A stretch of DNA of 64,000 nt from Yinghuangia soli (GTDB taxonomy: Bacteria > Actinomycetota > Actinomycetes > Streptomycetales > Streptomycetaceae): contig NZ_JAKFHA010000006.1 in assembly GCF_021502675.1 (NCBI RefSeq), positions 120,456 through 184,455 of the forward strand, given 5' to 3'. The notes under the pieces were generated by a model. That model had not been told where the DNA came from, searched no databases, and saw nothing but the letters and a program-made list of their open reading frames with translations. Made by a program: the position numbers and the translations under genes. Shown here piece after piece: positions 8,654 through 18,700 of the stretch (position 1 is its first letter; each line of letters starts with the position of its first letter).

Positions 8654-8727
8654 TGGAGCTGTGGGGATTTGAACCCCAGACCCCCTCGATGCGAACGAGG
8701 TGCGCTACCAGACTGCGCCACAGCCCC
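8654..8727 (-). tRNA. tRNA-Ala (anticodon CGC)
   Basis: The complement folds into a full cloverleaf. The acceptor stem GGGGCTG/CAGCTCC has one G-U pair and discriminator A. The anticodon stem CCTCG/CGAGG encloses loop TTCGCAT, giving anticodon CGC (reads GCG). The T arm contains GGTTCAAATCC. CCA is not encoded. Length 74 nt. Confidence 0.97.
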
Positions 8728-9059
8728 AACGAGAAAGAACATTACCACCTCCGGGACCCCACTCGCGCACGGGTATCCGCCGGGGCCGGACCGCCCCCAA
8801 GGCGCGGCCGCGCGATCCTTCGGAGGGGCACCGCGCAGGTGGGAGCACCCGAGGGACCGGAGTGCGGCGCAGGAAGGGAGTTCGCGGCGGAGCGGCCGGG
8901 CGGATGCCGCGTCACACGAACGTGGCAGAACCGGATCCGCTGCTCCGCGGGCAGCGCCGCGGCACCTGGTCGCTTGCCTGCCGCGGGCCGCCCGCATGAG
9001 GAGCGAACCCCGGGGCGGGGGCCCGGGGGTTCGGTGGCGGGGGGGGGTCGACGGCCCGG
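8728..9059. other. Non-coding gap between sepX 3' end and tRNA-Ala
   Basis: 332 bp with no convincing gene. The tRNA-Ala promoter must lie in its left part. The right part holds the hairpin described at 9004-9033 and a G-rich run. Open frames here have no RBS or recognisable protein features. Confidence 0.6.
9004..9033 (-). terminator. Hairpin after sepX
   Basis: Arms CGAACCCCGGG and CCCGGGGGTTCG (one bulged G) lie about 27 nt beyond the sepX stop. No T-tract. Confidence 0.55.
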
Positions 9060-10484
9060 CTACTCGTTGCCGGCGCGGGGCCAGTCCTGGGTGTAGAGGG
9101 GCGCGCTGGGGAGGTTGTACGGGGCTGCGGCCCGGCGCTGGTCTTCGGCGTACTGGTCGAAGAGCGGGGTCGGGGCCTCCGCGGCGCGGCGCGGTTCGGG
9201 GTCCTGGGGGTCGGCCTCGGGGCGTTCTGGCAGGGCGGGTTCGCCGCGCGGGACGACGGGGGCCGTCACGTAGGTGGGCAGCGGTACCGGGACGGGGTCC
9301 CAGGCGCCGCGGTCGCCCGCCTCGGCGTCGGACTGGAGGGCGGCGATCCACTCGGCGTGGTCGCGCGCCTCGGCCTCGCGGCGGCCGCCGGGCTTGGAGC
9401 GGGTGTCCTTGGCTTCGCGTGCCTCGCGCGGCTCGCGGCCTTCGCGGGCCTCGCGCGCTTCCGGGGCCGCGGCGCGCTCGGTGGGACGCGGCGTCCCGGT
9501 GCGCGGGTTGCCCGTGCGCGGGCCGGCGCTGCGCGGGGTGCCGTCGGCGGGCCTGCGCCGCGGGGCCTCGGAGGCCTGCGGTGCGGTGCGCCGGGCCTCG
9601 GGTTCGGCTCCGCGCGCAAGCCGCTGCGGTGCGGGCCGGCCCGCGGCCGGGGCCAGCTGGTTGCGCAAGTCCGTCTCGTAGCGGCGGCGTTCCTGGATGC
9701 GCAGGTAGGCGATGTAGCCCGTGAGCGCCAGGCCGGGCAGGACCGGAAGCCAGAACCAGGCCAGGCCCAGCAGCCCGGTGAGCACCGCGCCGCCGGTGAA
9801 GAGGAGGAAGAGCCCGACCACGACGCGGCGGCGCCGCGCGAGGAGCTTGGCGCGGCCGTCGGGGCGCTTGAGCGGCGCGGGCGCCTTGGCCGGGGCGGCC
9901 TGGTCCTTGCGGCGGCCGAAGAGGCCGCGTGCGGCAGGCTCGGGCGCCGGGGCGGCGGGCGGGATGCGGTCGGCGCGGACCGGCGCCGGTTCGGCGCCGC
10001 GCTCGGCGGCCGGCGTCCGCGGGGCGGGCCGGGAACGCTCGAAGGCCCCGTCGGCCGCTTCGGTGCGGCCCGCGTCGTCTGCGGGCGCGTGCACCTGGCG
10101 GGCGCGCGGGGCCTGGGCGGCCGGGGTCTCGCGCCGCCGGGCCGGGCTCTCGGCCGGTTCGTTCCCGGTCCGGCTCCCGCTCGCGGCGGGGGCCTTGTCG
10201 GCGCTGCCGGCGGCGGGTTCCGTCCGGGCCGCCTCGGGAGGCGGGTGCTCGTCCCGGGCCGGGAGGGCGATGGAGGAAGTCATGAGCCCGTCGTCGCCGT
10301 TGGCGATCATGCGGGCGTAGCGGCGCTCCAGGGCGCCGCGACGGGACAGGATCCGGATCGCGGTGGTGAACCGCTCGGTGTGACGGCCTTCGTTCAGCTC
10401 GTCCTGCCGGCGGAGCCACATGGGCACCAGATAGGCAGCCCAGGCCCCCACGATCGCTGCGTAGATCAGGCCGCTGCTGCTCAC
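9060..10484 (-). CDS. sepX: SepX/GlpR-type cell-division membrane protein
   Basis: 474-aa protein with one N-terminal membrane segment (residues ~5-22, GLIYAAIVGAWAAYLVP) followed by the conserved MWLRRQDEL...RFTTAIRILSRR. Next come a long Ala/Pro/Glu-rich disordered linker, a double membrane hairpin (~225-275, VVVGLFLLFTGG to YIAYLRIQERRRYE) and a disordered acidic tail ending in WPRAGNE. This matches the actinobacterial SepX family (Streptomyces division, hyphal compartmentation), whose corynebacterial counterpart GlpR binds the gephyrin-like protein Glp. The MoeA/Glp homolog is 2.1 kb away on the same strand. The start is GTG at 10484: a TAGCGT box sits exactly 6 nt upstream and there is no Shine-Dalgarno, suggesting a leaderless message. 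Confidence 0.85.
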   Translation of the reverse strand: MSSSGLIYAAIVGAWAAYLVPMWLRRQDELNEGRHTERFTTAIRILSRRGALERRYARMIANGDDGLMTSSIALPARDEHPPPEAARTEPAAGSADKAPAASGSRTGNEPAESPARRRETPAAQAPRARQVHAPADDAGRTEAADGAFERSRPAPRTPAAERGAEPAPVRADRIPPAAPAPEPAARGLFGRRKDQAAPAKAPAPLKRPDGRAKLLARRRRVVVGLFLLFTGGAVLTGLLGLAWFWLPVLPGLALTGYIAYLRIQERRRYETDLRNQLAPAAGRPAPQRLARGAEPEARRTAPQASEAPRRRPADGTPRSAGPRTGNPRTGTPRPTERAAAPEAREAREGREPREAREAKDTRSKPGGRREAEARDHAEWIAALQSDAEAGDRGAWDPVPVPLPTYVTAPVVPRGEPALPERPEADPQDPEPRRAAEAPTPLFDQYAEDQRRAAAPYNLPSAPLYTQDWPRAGNE

Positions 10485-10490
10485 ATTGCA

Positions 10491-10496
10491 ACGCTA
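10491..10496 (-). promoter_or_regulatory. -10 element of a leaderless sepX promoter
   Basis: On the minus strand TAGCGT (TAnnnT consensus) is followed by 6 nt and the GTG start of sepX. The 185-bp gap upstream separates sepX from the GNAT gene, so sepX probably has its own promoter rather than relying on the galU operon. Confidence 0.5.
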
Positions 10497-10669
10497 AGGC
10501 GCAGGGCGTCCGCAAAGAAGGAGGTGCGTCGGTGTGTCGCACGATCTTCTTTGATGCGTGTGTGACTACTGGGACAGAAGTGGCTCCTGTGTGTCCAGCG
10601 CAGTCATAGGAATACGCCGGGCAGCCCAACCGCGGGGCCGGACCCGGCCCATGACTCAGGACTCAGGAC

Positions 10670-11272
10670 TCAGCCGCCGGCCAGTCCGCGGGATTCGCGG
10701 TACGCACGCCAGCGGGACAGCAGGCCTTCGGGGACTTCCTCGGAGTTGAGCGCGTAGACGAGGTGGTCCCGCCAGTCGCCGTCGATGTGCAGATAGCGCG
10801 GGCGCATGCCCTCTTCGCGGAAGCCCAGCTTGGCGACCACGCGGCGGCTCGGCATGTTCTCCGGGCGGATGCACACTTCCAGCCGGTGCAGGCCGATGCG
10901 GAAGAAGCAGTGGTCGGCGGCGAGCGCGACCGCGGTGGGCATCACGCCCCGGCCCGCGACCGACTCGTCGACCCAATAGCCGATGTGCGCGGAGCTCATC
11001 GAGCCCCACGTGATGCCGGCGACCGTCACCTGGCCGACCAAGCGTCCGTCGTACAGGATCACGAACGGCAACATGCGGCCGGCCGCCGCCTCGGCGCGCA
11101 GGTAGCGGGCCATCTGACGGAACGTCGGACGCCGGGCGGCCGGGGACCCGGGCGGCACGGTGGCTTCCCAGCGCCGCAGCCAGTCGCGGTTGCGGGCGTG
11201 CACCTCCTGCCACACGTCGGCGTCCCGGCCGCGGATCGGCCGAAGGGCGACCCGCCCTTCGGCCAACTCCAC
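10670..11272 (-). CDS. GNAT acetyltransferase, RimJ/RimL-like
   Basis: Probable N-acetyltransferase of the ribosomal-protein-S5-alanine acetyltransferase type. Seen: FRQMARYLRAEA, LVGQVTVAGITWGS, the acetyl-CoA loop region SVAGRGVMPTAVALA and a C-terminal LHRLEVCIRPENMPSRRVVAKLGF, the conserved RimJ signature. The start is uncertain. GTG 11272 gives 200 aa, but the same frame stays open upstream and reads HPLIRGWPVEL, which looks like part of the protein; no ATG/GTG/TTG lies close above it. A CTG near 11293, overlapping or abutting the mogA stop (11287), is possible. It is the last gene of the galU–glp–moaC–mogA run. Confidence 0.85.
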   Translation of the reverse strand: MELAEGRVALRPIRGRDADVWQEVHARNRDWLRRWEATVPPGSPAARRPTFRQMARYLRAEAAAGRMLPFVILYDGRLVGQVTVAGITWGSMSSAHIGYWVDESVAGRGVMPTAVALAADHCFFRIGLHRLEVCIRPENMPSRRVVAKLGFREEGMRPRYLHIDGDWRDHLVYALNSEEVPEGLLSRWRAYRESRGLAGG

Positions 11273-11286
11273 CGGCCAACCGCGGA

Positions 11287-11966
11287 TCAGGGGGTGCCCC
11301 AGGGCGGAGAGGACTGGTACCCGCCGCCCCCGCCTCCGCCGAAGCCTCCCCCGCCGAAGCCGCCGCCCGGCTGCTGCTGGCCGTAGCCGCCGCCCGCGCC
11401 GCCGTAGCCGCCGGACTGCTGCCCGTAGCCCTGGCCGCCGAAGCCGCCCGCGGGGCCGCCGCCGAAGCCGCCGGCCCCGTGGTCGCCGCCCTGCAGCTGC
11501 TGCACGGCGTGCATCAGCACCTTGCTCAGGACCTCCATGCCGTCGCGCGCGCCGCCCGCGGAGCCGGGCAGGTTCACGATCAGGCTGCGGTAGACCCACT
11601 GCGCGTCCTGCACGACCGCGACGCCGGCGATGCCGCGCGACAGGACCGAGGTCGGCACCTTGTCGAAGCTGTGCTGCCGGATCGCCTCGGCGATGCCGGG
11701 GACCTCGAACGTGATGACCCGGCGCGTCATCTCCGGCGTCTGGTCCATCGGCGTGAGGCCGGTCCCGCCGGTGGTGATGATGACGTTCTGCTGCTGGGAC
11801 ACCGCGTCGCGCAGCGCCTGCGCGACCGGTTCGCCGTCCGGGACCACGATCGGCCCGCGCACCTGGAAGCCCAGCCGGGTCAGCTCCTGCTGGATGATGG
11901 GACCGCTCTCGTCCCCGTACGTGCCCTGCGCGGCCCGCGTCGACGCGGTGATCACCGTGGCTCGCA

Positions 11967-11967
<1 letters not shown>
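11287..11967 (-). CDS. mogA: MogA/MoaB-type molybdenum cofactor protein with Gly-rich tail
   Basis: MogA-fold protein that adenylylates molybdopterin or assists cofactor maturation. Core residues 1-160 show the family motifs TTGGTGLTPMDQTPE and LPGSAGG. The 226-aa total is longer than the usual 160-180 aa because of a ~62-residue C-terminal tail almost wholly of Gly, Gln, Tyr and Phe (GGFGGGPAGGFGG, GYGQQSGGYGG and similar). The start ATG (11967) overlaps the moaC stop by one base (TGATG), indicating coupling. The tail resembles low-complexity domains that phase-separate in other proteins; its role here is unknown. Confidence 0.88.
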
Positions 11968-12557
<590 letters not shown>

Positions 12558-12630
12558 CCGTTCTCCCTCTCGTGCCCGTGGTCCCGTGAGGGCAACGTTA
12601 CTGGTGCTCCCCCGGCAGCCGGGGCAAGCC

Positions 12631-13848
12631 TCACAGCAGCATGACGTCGACCGCGGACCCCTCGCCCACCTCGGTGACGTCCTCGGGCACCACGATCAGC
12701 GCATTCGCCAGGGCCAGGCTGCCGATCAGGTGCGAGCCGTGGCCGCCGACCGGCTCCACGACCGGGAGTTCCGCGGCGTCCGGCGCGGGCGTGTACTTCG
12801 CCCGGATGAACTGCCGCTTGCCGTCCGGCGAGCGGAACGCGCCCGTGCAGCGGGCCTGCACGACCTTGCGGGCGAGCGTCTCGGCGCCCTGCATGCGCAG
12901 CAGCGCGGGCCGGACGAAGACCTCGAAGGACACGAACGCGCTGACCGGGTTGCCGGGCAGCGTGAAGATGGGAGTGTCGTCCGGGCCGATGGTGCCGAAG
13001 CCCTGCGGCATGCCGGGCTGCATGGCGACCTTCTCGAACGCCACGGTACCCAGCTCGGAGAGCACTTCCTTGACCACGTCGTACGCGCCTGCGCTCACGC
13101 CGCCGGTGGTGACCACCACGTCGGCGCGGATGAGCTGGTCCTCGATGGTGTCGACGAGCGCCTTGGGGTCGTCGGCGACGTTGCCCACCCGGTACGCGAT
13201 CGCGCCCGCCTCGCGGGCCGCCGCGGTGAGCATGTAGCTGTTCGAGTCGCGGATCTGGCCCGCGGTCAACGGCCGCCCGGGCTGCACGAGTTCGCTGCCG
13301 GTGGAGAGGATCACCACGCGCGGCTTGGGGCGGACCCGGATGCGGTCCCGGCCGATCGCGGCGAGCAGGCCCACCTGGGCCGCGCCCAGCTCGGTGCCGG
13401 CCGCCAGGACGCTCTGCCCGGCCGCGACGTCGTCGCCGCGCCGCCGGATGTACTGGCCCTCGTCCGGGGAGCGCGTGATGCGCACCGTCGGCATGCCGCC
13501 GTCGGTCCACTCGACCGGCACGATCGCCTCGGTGCCCGCCGGGATGGGCGCGCCGGTCATGATGCGCGCGCAGGTGCCGGGGTCGAGCGTCACGTCGGGG
13601 GCGGTGCCGGCCGGGATGTCGGCCACCACGTCCAGCACGACCGGGTAGCGCTCGCCCGCGTCGGCGACATCGGCGAGGCGGACCGCGTAGCCGTCCATCG
13701 ACGAGTTGTCGAAGGGCGGGAGGTCGCCGGTGGCGGCGACCTCGTCGACGAGCAGGCTGCCGTGCGCGTCCAGGAGTTGCAGTTCCAGCGGCGACAGCGG
13801 CTGGACTCGTTCGAGGATTCCGGACAGGTGCTCCTCGACGCTCTTCAT
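12631..13848 (-). CDS. glp: MoeA/gephyrin-like protein (Glp), molybdopterin molybdotransferase fold
   Basis: 405-aa MoeA-family protein. Seen: N-terminal PPFDNSSMDGYAVR, MTGAPIPAGTEAIVPVEWTD, then the MogA-like domain with GSELV, IRDSNSYML, TTGGVSAGAYDVVKEVL and LPGNPVSAFVSFEVFVRP, and a C-terminal beta domain. The catalytic-type residues appear intact, so it could insert molybdate. However, its position between galU and moaC, near sepX, matches the corynebacterial glp gene. Glp there is a MoeA-like protein that binds FtsZ and the membrane receptor GlpR (SepX). A dual or divided function is possible; sequence alone does not decide. ATG 13848 overlaps the galU stop by 4 nt (ATGA). Confidence 0.85.
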   Translation of the reverse strand: MKSVEEHLSGILERVQPLSPLELQLLDAHGSLLVDEVAATGDLPPFDNSSMDGYAVRLADVADAGERYPVVLDVVADIPAGTAPDVTLDPGTCARIMTGAPIPAGTEAIVPVEWTDGGMPTVRITRSPDEGQYIRRRGDDVAAGQSVLAAGTELGAAQVGLLAAIGRDRIRVRPKPRVVILSTGSELVQPGRPLTAGQIRDSNSYMLTAAAREAGAIAYRVGNVADDPKALVDTIEDQLIRADVVVTTGGVSAGAYDVVKEVLSELGTVAFEKVAMQPGMPQGFGTIGPDDTPIFTLPGNPVSAFVSFEVFVRPALLRMQGAETLARKVVQARCTGAFRSPDGKRQFIRAKYTPAPDAAELPVVEPVGGHGSHLIGSLALANALIVVPEDVTEVGEGSAVDVMLL

Positions 13849-14771
13849 CCGCGCAACTCCTCGTTGACGTACGTCTTCAGCCAGGTCCGGAATTCCGGTC
13901 CCAGGTCCTCACGCTCGCAGGCGAGTCTGACGATAGTGCGCAGATAGTCGCCGCGGTCGCCCGTGTCGTACCGGCGCCCGCCGAACAGTACGCCGTGCAC
14001 CGGGCCGCCGTTGTCGTCGTCGCGCAGGGCCAGTTCACGCAGCGCGTCGGTCAGCTGGATCTCTCCGCCGCGGCCGGGAGGGGTGGCCTCCAGGACCGGG
14101 AAGACCTCGGGGTCGAGCAGGTAGCGGCCGATGACCGCGTACGCGCTGGGCGCGCTGCCGGGCTCGGGCTTCTCCACCAGGTCGGTGACGCGCACGACGT
14201 CGCCCTCGCCGGTCGGCTTCACCGCCGCGCAGCCGTACAGGTGGATCTGCGACGGGTCGACCTCTATGAGCGCGATGACGCTGCCGCCGAGGTTCTCGCG
14301 GACCTCCAGCATGCGGGCCAGCAGGGGGTCGCGCGGGTCGATGAGGTCGTCGCCGAGCAGCACCGCGAAGGGCTCGTCGCCGACGTGCGGCTTGGCGCAC
14401 AGGACGGCGTGGCCGAGGCCCTTGGGGTCGCCCTGCCGCACATAGTGCATGGTGGCCAGCTCGCTGGACTCGCGCACGCGGCGCAGGCGCTCCATGTCGC
14501 CCTTGGCGGACAGCGCCTCTTCCAACTCGTAGGCCCGGTCGAAATGGTCCTCGAGGGCGCGCTTGTTGCGGCCGGTGATCATGAGGACGTCGTTCAGACC
14601 GGCCGCGACGGCTTCCTCGACGACGTACTGGATGGCCGGCTTGTCGACGACCGGCAGCATCTCCTTGGGGGTCGCCTTGGTCGCCGGCAGGAACCTGGTA
14701 CCCAACCCCGCGGCCGGCACCACAGCCTTGCTGATCCCCCGCTTGCCGCGGGGTGCAGTCGTCGAGTTCAT
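13845..14771 (-). CDS. galU: UTP--glucose-1-phosphate uridylyltransferase
   Basis: Makes UDP-glucose for wall polymers and glycans. 308 aa with VVPAAGLGTRFLPATKATPK, the PVVDKPAIQYVVEEA substrate-binding segment, GLGHAVLCAK, DLVEKPEPGSAPS and GRYLLDPEVF. ATG 14771 is preferred because a TAGAGT -10 box ends 8 nt upstream, so an alternative ATG at 14795 would lie upstream of the transcript start. It heads the run galU–glp–moaC–mogA–GNAT and overlaps glp by 4 nt. Divergent from the 5-formyl-THF cyclo-ligase gene. Confidence 0.95.
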   Translation of the reverse strand: MNSTTAPRGKRGISKAVVPAAGLGTRFLPATKATPKEMLPVVDKPAIQYVVEEAVAAGLNDVLMITGRNKRALEDHFDRAYELEEALSAKGDMERLRRVRESSELATMHYVRQGDPKGLGHAVLCAKPHVGDEPFAVLLGDDLIDPRDPLLARMLEVRENLGGSVIALIEVDPSQIHLYGCAAVKPTGEGDVVRVTDLVEKPEPGSAPSAYAVIGRYLLDPEVFPVLEATPPGRGGEIQLTDALRELALRDDDNGGPVHGVLFGGRRYDTGDRGDYLRTIVRLACEREDLGPEFRTWLKTYVNEELRG

Positions 14772-14779
14772 GGTCGAAG

Positions 14780-14785
14780 ACTCTA
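14780..14785 (-). promoter_or_regulatory. -10 element of the galU promoter
   Basis: TAGAGT on the minus strand, 8 nt before the galU ATG. The predicted transcript has at most a 1-3 nt leader, and no Shine-Dalgarno is present. Confidence 0.4.
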
Positions 14786-14865
14786 ATCCGGACATCTGAG
14801 CAGTACATAAGAATGCCGGGTGAATGTCCGGAAGACATGGGGCGGGCGATGACCGGCCCGGGCTC

Positions 14866-14871
14866 TAGAGT
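14866..14871 (+). promoter_or_regulatory. -10 element of the 5-FCL promoter
   Basis: TAGAGT on the + strand, 7 nt before the ATG at 14879. It is the same hexamer as in the divergent galU promoter and again implies a near-leaderless transcript. Confidence 0.4.
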
Positions 14872-14878
14872 CCAGGCC

Positions 14879-15511
14879 ATGGCCGAGGAACACACCCCGC
14901 AGGACCCGGAGATGAACAGCGCGCCGGCCGAGGCCAAGCGCGCGCTGCGGGCCCGCCTGCTCGCCATCCGCAAATCCCTGGGTTCGGCCGAACGGGCGAA
15001 CACGGCCGGCGCGCTGGCCGGCGCGCTGCGGGCGCTGCCGGAACTGGCGGCGGCCCGCACGGTCGCGGCGTACGTGCCGGTCGGGGCCGAGCCCGGGCCG
15101 CCCGATCTGGCCGAGGTGCTGGCCGGGCCGGGGCGCCGGGTCCTGCTGCCGGTGCTGATGGCGGACGACGACCTGGACTGGGCGGCGTACACCGGGCCGG
15201 ACTCGCTGGTCGCGGCCGGGCGCGGGCTGCGCGAGCCGGCGGGGCCGCGGCTGGGGCCGGCCGCGGTGGGCGGTGCGGACCTCGTGGTGGTGCCGGGGCT
15301 GGCGGTGGACCGGCGCGGGCTGCGCATGGGGCGCGGAGGCGGGTCGTACGACCGGGCGCTCGCGCGGCTTGCGCCGGGCGCGTTCACCGTGGTGCTGCTC
15401 TACGACGGCGAACTGCTCGACGTGGTCCCGGCCGAGCCGCACGACCGGCCGGTGCGCGCGGCGCTCACTCCGGCACGGACGGTGCGTTTTCCGGTCGACG
15501 AGGCAAGTTAG
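14879..15511 (+). CDS. 5-formyltetrahydrofolate cyclo-ligase
   Basis: Converts 5-formyl-THF to 5,10-methenyl-THF using ATP, salvaging folate. 210 aa. Seen: KRALRARLLAIRKSL at the N-terminus, VVVPGLAVDRRGLRMGRGGGSYDR (Mg-ATP/folate site) and the closing PVRAALTPARTVRFPV segment. ATG 14879 is chosen because a TAGAGT box lies 7 nt upstream. Divergent from galU, as in many actinomycetes. The gene ends before a strong bidirectional terminator. Confidence 0.93.
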   Translation: MAEEHTPQDPEMNSAPAEAKRALRARLLAIRKSLGSAERANTAGALAGALRALPELAAARTVAAYVPVGAEPGPPDLAEVLAGPGRRVLLPVLMADDDLDWAAYTGPDSLVAAGRGLREPAGPRLGPAAVGGADLVVVPGLAVDRRGLRMGRGGGSYDRALARLAPGAFTVVLLYDGELLDVVPAEPHDRPVRAALTPARTVRFPVDEAS

Positions 15512-15689
15512 GCGGACGCAGCTGAGGCTCGCGGTCACGCCGAACTCGTCGAGCCGCTTCAGTGGATGCGTGTGCTCACGCCAGAAAGGTGGGCCCTGGG
15601 GCCGCCCGCGGAGCCCCATCCGGCCGCCTCGGCTGGTTCGGCGAGTCGGGTGCACGCGGTGGGCCGGGTGCGCTCGGTAGGCCGAGTGG

Positions 15690-15745
15690 GTGAGGGGTAG
15701 GGCAGGCGCCTGTCCGGCTGGATGCCTGCCCTACCCCTTCCTCAC
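15690..15745. terminator. Bidirectional terminator between 5-FCL and acylase genes
   Basis: Long stem GTGAGGGGTAGGGCAGGC pairing with GCCTGCCCTACCCC-tt-CCTCAC around a 16-nt loop, located between convergent genes. Confidence 0.8.
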
Positions 15746-15764
15746 GTCTCTTGCGTCTCTCGGG

Positions 15765-18700
15765 TCAGCGAGGTGAGCCGGTCGCCGTCGTCCGTCCGGT
15801 GGGTGCGCCGCTCGGGGGCGTACTGCCCGGCTGCGCGCCGGGCGTACCAGGCGCGTTCCCCGGGGGTGTGGTGCCCGGGGCGGGCGCGCCCCCGGGTGCT
15901 CCGGGCAGGCCTTCCGGTTCCAGGATCAGCGTGTGCTCGGCGGCCGCCTCGACGGCCGGGCGGGTGAACGCCCACACGAGTGTCCGGCCCTTGCGCCACA
16001 GGTCCGTCTGGTCGGTGTAGTTGTCGTGCCAGACGTGCCCGGACGCGCCCGTGAGGTTGATCCAGCGCGAGGCGTCCAGGTCGGACATGTCGACGACCAT
16101 GCGCATCGACGGCACCGTGGTCACTTCGTACCCCTGCGCGGCGTTCCAGCCGGTCGCGTCGACCAGGCCCTCGCCGCCGCCGAGCTGGTACTCGCCGCGG
16201 TTCAGCATCCACTTCACGACACCGGGGCCTTCGGTGCCCAGCGTCTGGTTGCGGAGCTCCAGCGTGTGCAGCTTGCCCCAGCTCCAGTTGTCGATGTCCT
16301 TGCTCATCTTGGTGGTCAGCTCCTTGCGGGCCGACGTCATCGCCTTGAGCAGCAGGGCGTCGCGCGTGGTGATCTTGGCGGGGTCGTCCGAGATGTTCCA
16401 CCAGGGGCTCTCGGCGTCCGGCAGCAGGTTGCGGACCACCTCGAACCAGCGGTCGCCGCCGTCCGGCAGCGCGGTGGAGTCGTCGCGGTCGCCGCATTCC
16501 GTGTCGCCCGAGGCCTTGTCCAGGTCGCAGTCGCTCTCGGCGCGCACCGACAGCGGCATCTTGTCGCCGAACGCGAGCAGGAGCAGCTGGCGCCATACGC
16601 CGTTGAAGTACGCGGCCGCCTTGGAGTCGGCCGGCTGCGTGAAGTCCCAGCCCTTGAGCAGGTTCTGCGCCTCGCGGACCCACGGGTCCTTGACCTGGAC
16701 GGCGAGCAGGTAGGGCACCAGCGTCTCGGCGATCGGGTTGCGGTTGTCCATCTGCATGCGGGACATGGCCTGCGGGTCGATCTTGGGCTGCGCCTCGATC
16801 ATGTCGATGATGCGCTGGCTGCGCGAGCCGTAGCCCCAGTCGGTGGTCAGGGAGTACGGGTAGGTCGGGGGCGTCACCGCGTTGTTGGCGGTGACGATGT
16901 AGCCCTCCGGCGGGTTGTAGCGGTACGGCAGCGAGTCGAACGGGATCATGCTGTCCCACTCGTACTTCGGGTCCCAGCCGTACGCCGGCCAGCGGCCGTC
17001 GCCGAAGCGCCGGATCGGGATGCGGCCCGGGGCCTGGTAGCCGATGTTGCCCTCGACGTCCGCGTACACGACGTTCTGGGACGGCACGTCGAAGCCGCGC
17101 AGGGCGTCCCGGAAGGTGTTCCAGTCGGTCGCCCGGTTGAGCTGGAAGAGCGACTCCATGGTGGTGCCGGCCTCCAGCGCGGTCCAGCGCAGGGCGACCG
17201 CGAAGCCGTCCTCGCGCTGCGGGCCGGGGTCCGGGATGGGCGCGTCCTTGCCGACCTGCTCCAGCTCGTCGGAGGCCTCGGACAGGATCGGGCCGTGCCG
17301 CGTGGAACGCACCGTGATGACGCGGTCCTTGCCGCCGGCCACCTTGATGACCTCTTGGCGGACCTCGTCGAATTCCTTGGGGGCACCGTCGTACAGGTAG
17401 CCCTCGCCGGTGGTCTTCTCCAGGTACAGGTCGGCCACGTCGGCGCCCAGGTTGGTCAGGCCCCACGAGATCTTCTGGTTGTGGCCGATGACCACGCCCG
17501 GCATGCCGGAGAAGGTGAAGCCGGAGACGTCGTAGGGGCATTCCGCGCTGACCGTACGGCAGTGCAGGCCCATCTGGTACCAGACCGACGGCAGCGACGC
17601 GGACAGGTGCGGGTCGTTGGCCATCAGCGGCTTGCCGGTCGTGGTGCGGCTGCCGGACACCACCCACGAGTTCGAGCCGACGCCCGCGCTGCGGTCGGTG
17701 AAGATCGGCGGGAGCGACTCGAGTGCCTGGGACAGCTCGGTGAGCGCCTTGGCCGCCGACTTGGACGGGACGGGGGCGGCGGCGTCCGGCTGGAACCGCT
17801 CGATCGAGGGGTCTTTCTGGTCCTTCACGATCGCTCCGGACGGCACGATCGGCTGATTGCGCTCATACGGGTAGGGCGGGTACAGCTCGTCGATCTGGTT
17901 GACCGTCAGCTTCTCCGAGAGCAGCGCGCGGTCGATCTCGTCCTGCAGGTTGGCGCGCAGGTCCCAGGCCATGGCCTTGAGCCAGGCGACCGAGTCGGCG
18001 GCGTCCCACGGGCCGGGCTTGTAGTCGTCGCGCACGAAGCCGAGCAGGGCGTACTCGAACGACATGTCCTCGACGTCGCGGCCCTTGATGTAGCTGTTCA
18101 CCCCTGCGGCGTACGCCTCGACATAGGCGCGCGACTGCGGGGTCAGCTTGGCGACCTCCTGCTCGGCGATGCGCCGCCAGCCGAGCGTGCGCAGGAAGAT
18201 GTCGTTGTCGACCTGGTCGGCGCCGAACATCTCGGAGAGCCGGCCGGAGGTCATGTGGCGGCGGACGTCCATCTCCCAGAAGCGGTCCTGGGCCTGGACG
18301 TAGCCCTGGGCGCGGAAGAGGTCTTCGGGGGTGTCCGCGTAGATCTGCGGGATGCCGTTCTTGTCGCGCAGGACCTCGACGCGGCCGGACAGTCCGGGCA
18401 CCTTGATGGCGCCGTCCAGTTCGGGGAACGAGCGGCGGCTGAGGTCGTAGCCGTACCAGCCGAGGGCGCCGAGGACGACGGCGAGCAGCAGGACGAACGC
18501 GATGGCGGCGTTGCGCAGGCGGCGGATCTTGCGCTTGGGGCGCGGTGCCGCGGACTTGGCGGGGCGCTCCTCGACGTGGCGGACGCCCGGAGGGAGCGCG
18601 GCGGCGGGCTCGGCGCCTTCGGCAGGCGCGGCGGCCTGGGCAGCCTGAGCGGCCTCGGCCGACGCAGGCGCGGCGGACGCAGGCGCGGTCGGTCCGGACG

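Noticed and set aside
8533..10629. Very long minus-strand open frame overlapping sepX and tRNA-Ala
   Set aside because: It runs across a tRNA gene and terminator and reads Arg/Pro/Gly repeats; sepX in another frame has conserved membrane segments.
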